Both the position numbers and the translations under genes were made by a program. A stretch of 9,352 nt of DNA from Betaproteobacteria bacterium (lineage in GTDB: Bacteria > Pseudomonadota > Gammaproteobacteria > Burkholderiales > SG8-39): positions 1 through 9,352 of the forward strand of contig JAABRB010000116.1 of NCBI GenBank assembly GCA_011391185.1, in the 5' to 3' direction. Below the pieces are notes generated by a model. That model saw nothing but the letters and a program-made list of their open reading frames with translations. It was not told where the DNA came from and made no database searches. Shown piece by piece: positions 5,656 through 9,352 of this stretch; the stretch's first letter is position 1, and every line of letters starts with the position of its first letter.

Positions 5656-8058
5656 CTAGGACCTTAATTTTGCGCCGTACCGGATGGCCAAAACCTCGGT
5701 CAGGCGGGCCATCGTGGCGTCGGCCTCAGCGTCGGTGAGGGTTCGGGCAGTATCTTGCATAACTACCCGGAACGCAAGGCTTTTTCGGCCATTTTCCACA
5801 CCTGGACCACGGTAAATATCGAACAATTTCACATCTTGAACGATCGGTGGACCGTCGCCAGACAAGGCGGCCAGCAGGACCTGCGCGGGGGTGGTTTCGT
5901 CCACCACAACCGCCAGATCGCGCACCACCGCCGGGAACCGGGAGACCTCCCGGTACCGGGGCACCCCGACCGCAAGGAGCGGCTCCAGGTCGAGCTCGAA
6001 CACGATGGCGGAGGCGGCAAGCTCGTACTGCTGCTGCCAGCGGGGATGGATTTCGCCGATCCAGCCGATGACGTTGCCGTCCACTTCAATGCGGGCGGAG
6101 CGGCCCGGGTGCAGCGCCGGGTGGATGGCGTTCAGGAATGCGGCGCGCTGCGGGGCGATCAACGCCTCCACATCGCCCTTCACGTCGAAGAAATCGGCCC
6201 GGCGCGCCTGCTCGCCCCACTGTTCGGGGAGCGCAAGCCCGTAGGCGAGGCCGGCGATGCGGCGTGGCTGATCGTAGCCCTTGACCGCCGTGTCCGGGCG
6301 CCGCGCGTCCGGCGCCGCTGCGGTGCGGAGGAAGGCGCGCCCGCTCTCGAATACGCGTACCCGGTCGACTTTTCGCGCAAGGTTGTGGCGCAGCGTCGCC
6401 GCGAGGCCGCCGATCAGCGACGAGCGCATCACGCCCATCTGCTCGGCGATCGGGTTCTCGAGGCGGATTGGATCCACGTTGCCAGCGAAGTCGGCTTCCC
6501 ATGCGGCGTCGACGAAACTGTAGTTGATGACTTCGAAGTATTCGCGGTCGCACAGGATGTACTTGAGCTGCCAGAGCGAGCGTCGCTCCTCGACGAGCGG
6601 CAGCATCTCGGTCATCGCGGTGGGCGGACGCGTCGGGATGTTGTCGTACCCATGCACGCGCGCCACCTCCTCGACCAAGTCCTCCTCGATCTGGATGTCG
6701 AAGCGATGCGAAGGCGGCGTGACACTGAATCCGTCCGGATGGCGCTCGAACGACAGCTTGAGCTGACCGAGAATGCGGGCGATATCCGCGTCATCGAGGC
6801 GCACGCCGAGGATCCTGGCGGCACGTCCCGTGCGCAGCGTCACGGGCTTGCGCTCCGGCATGTGCGCACCATCGCGCGCCTCGCTGATCGGCCCGGCGCT
6901 GCCACCGCAAAGCTCGAGGACGAGCTCGGTTGCGCGTTCCATTCCGCGGACGGCGAGATCCGGGTCCACGCCGCGCTCGAAACGATAGGACGCATCGCTC
7001 GTCATGTTCAGGCGACGCGGGCGGCCGGCAATCGCGCCGGGATTGAAGAATGCGGCCTCCAGGAATACGTCGGTGGTATCGAGCGAGATCTCGCTCTCCA
7101 GGCCGCCCATGATGCCGCCGAGCGCGAGCGCCTTCCGCTCGTCGGCGATCATCAGGATGTCGGGCTCGAGCGCATGCTCCTTGCCGTTGATCAGCACGAG
7201 CTTTTCGCCGGGCTTCGCCCAGCGCACGATCACCGCGCCGTCCAGCTTGGCGTTGTCAAACGCGTGGATCGGCTGGCCGATCTCGAGCATCACGTAATTG
7301 GTCACGTCCACGATCGCGCTGATCGAGCGCAGGCCTGCCCGTTCCAGCCGCTCGATCATCCATGCGGGCGTGGCGGCGCGGGCGTTTACCCCACGGATGA
7401 TGCGACCGCAATACCGCGGGCATCCTTCCGGATTCGCGAGCCGGATCGCGCGCACATCGTCGATCGTGTTCTTGACTTTCCGGCGCTCCGGCTCGTGCAG
7501 CGTCGCGCCCGTAAGGTTGGAGACCTCACGCGCGATGCCGAGCAGCGCCAGGCAGTCGCCGCGATTCGGCGTCAGCTTGAGCGTGAAGAGGTGATCGTCC
7601 AGGCGGGCGTACGTCCGGAAGTCTTCGCCGACCCTGGCATCGTCGGGCAGCGCGAGGATGCCAGCGTGATCATCGGAGAGTCCGAGCTCGCGGGCCGAGC
7701 AAAGCATGCCATTCGACTCGGTGCCACGCACCTTCGCCTGTTTGATCTTCACACCGCCCGTGAGCTCCGCGCCGACGAGCGCGCAGGGCACTAACATCCC
7801 GGCCTTCACGTTCGGCGCGCCGCAGACGATCGACAGGGGGCTCCCTTGCCCCGCGTCGACCTGGCACAGCGTGAGCTTGTCGGCGTTCGGGTGCTTCGCA
7901 ACATCGAGCACTTTCGCGACGACGACCTTCGAGAATGGCGGCGCGACGGACTCGAGCGATTCGACTTCGATACCCGCCATGGTGAGTGTCGTCGCGAGCT
8001 CCCGCGTGGAGAGCTTCGGGTCGACGAGCGTGCGCAGCCAGGATTCCGGGAACTTCAT
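5656..8058 (-). CDS. pheT: phenylalanyl-tRNA synthetase beta subunit
   Basis: This is the 800-residue beta subunit of the (alpha-beta)2 enzyme that charges tRNA-Phe. Visible domains in order: N-terminal part (MKFPESWLRT); EMAP/tRNA-binding fold about 40-150 (KHPNADKLTLCQVDAG, CGAPNV); B3/B4 editing domain about 210-385, with editing-pocket residues H265 (GQPIHAFD), E334 (LEAAFF) and T353/A356 (TSDASYRFERGVD); B5 domain about 400-475 (PSHRFDIQIEEDLVEEVARVHGY); catalytic-like core about 490-690; and the C-terminal anticodon-binding FDX-ACB domain about 706-800 (SRFPAVVRDLAVVVD, LFDIYRG, KSLAFRVVMQD). Length is normal for the family. The ATG is one base after the pheS TGA, so the subunits are probably translationally coupled, which suits equal production. 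Confidence 0.98.
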   Translation of the reverse strand: MKFPESWLRTLVDPKLSTRELATTLTMAGIEVESLESVAPPFSKVVVAKVLDVAKHPNADKLTLCQVDAGQGSPLSIVCGAPNVKAGMLVPCALVGAELTGGVKIKQAKVRGTESNGMLCSARELGLSDDHAGILALPDDARVGEDFRTYARLDDHLFTLKLTPNRGDCLALLGIAREVSNLTGATLHEPERRKVKNTIDDVRAIRLANPEGCPRYCGRIIRGVNARAATPAWMIERLERAGLRSISAIVDVTNYVMLEIGQPIHAFDNAKLDGAVIVRWAKPGEKLVLINGKEHALEPDILMIADERKALALGGIMGGLESEISLDTTDVFLEAAFFNPGAIAGRPRRLNMTSDASYRFERGVDPDLAVRGMERATELVLELCGGSAGPISEARDGAHMPERKPVTLRTGRAARILGVRLDDADIARILGQLKLSFERHPDGFSVTPPSHRFDIQIEEDLVEEVARVHGYDNIPTRPPTAMTEMLPLVEERRSLWQLKYILCDREYFEVINYSFVDAAWEADFAGNVDPIRLENPIAEQMGVMRSSLIGGLAATLRHNLARKVDRVRVFESGRAFLRTAAAPDARRPDTAVKGYDQPRRIAGLAYGLALPEQWGEQARRADFFDVKGDVEALIAPQRAAFLNAIHPALHPGRSARIEVDGNVIGWIGEIHPRWQQQYELAASAIVFELDLEPLLAVGVPRYREVSRFPAVVRDLAVVVDETTPAQVLLAALSGDGPPIVQDVKLFDIYRGPGVENGRKSLAFRVVMQDTARTLTDAEADATMARLTEVLAIRYGAKLRS

Positions 8059-8059
8059 C

Positions 8060-9262
<1,203 letters not shown>

Positions 9263-9284
9263 TCAACCACCCGTCTGGAGTTCG

Positions 9285-9352
9285 CTACTGGAGTTTGGCT
9301 TTCGCCTGCTCGGCGATCTTGTTGAACGCCGCGATGTCGTGCACCGCGAGAT
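9285..9352 (-). CDS. rplT: 50S ribosomal protein L20, C-terminal end (partial)
   Basis: Only the last 21 codons and the TAG stop (9287-9285) are inside the window. They read LAVHDIAAFNKIAEQAKAKL plus Q, which fits the C-terminal helix of L20, where a D-x-A-A-F-x-x-I-x-x-x-A segment is typical. L20 binds 23S rRNA early in large-subunit assembly. The identification is supported by position: rplT directly precedes pheS in many proteobacteria. The start and most of the gene lie beyond the window. Confidence 0.88.
   Translation of the reverse strand, partial: LAVHDIAAFNKIAEQAKAKLQ

Noticed and set aside
5755..7794. Long open frame of 679 codons on the plus strand
   Set aside because: It lies fully antisense to pheT, whose domains and editing residues are unmistakable. 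Long antisense frames are common in GC-rich genes.

Overview
The window is a high-GC proteobacterial chromosome segment. The right half, read on the minus strand, carries the order rplT - pheS - pheT - ihfA - merR-like regulator, with a tRNA-Pro(GGG) further down. This order is typical of Beta- and Gammaproteobacteria. I cannot place it more finely from sequence alone.

Right half (about 4938-9352, all minus strand): the last codons of ribosomal protein L20, a 166-nt spacer filled with a REP-like palindromic repeat, then a tightly packed operon. pheS and pheT are separated by 1 nt, the pheT stop sits within the ihfA ribosome binding region, and ihfA overlaps the merR-like gene by 29 nt. These genes make both subunits of phenylalanyl-tRNA synthetase, the alpha subunit of the DNA-bending protein IHF, and a MerR-type regulator. 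A perfect 24-bp palindrome lies in the final codons of the regulator gene, and a second copy of the REP-like repeat lies just after its stop.

Middle (about 3837-4937): between the regulator and the tRNA-Pro gene there is a plus-strand esterase (LpqC / PHB-depolymerase-like) that is clearly broken. It keeps the nucleophile serine and the C-terminal histidine motif, but the part between them, which should carry the catalytic Asp, is missing and the reading frame changes. A perfect 11-bp hairpin sits at the break. The tRNA-Pro gene has a perfect TATAAT -10 box and encodes its own CCA end.

Left half (1-3836): a secreted seven-repeat VCBS/FG-GAP protein with an ASPIC/UnbV-like C-terminus (plus strand) is divergent from a DUF1415 gene (minus strand). 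DUF1415 is a pseudogene with three lesions: an amber codon at codon 58, a complete 1325-bp IS4-family insertion with a 9-bp target duplication, and a downstream frameshift. A small hypothetical gene closes the left edge.

I see no undescribed multi-gene system. The most interesting items are the REP-like repeats bracketing the phe operon, the 24-bp palindrome, and the clustered gene decay (DUF1415, esterase) beside a conserved housekeeping block.
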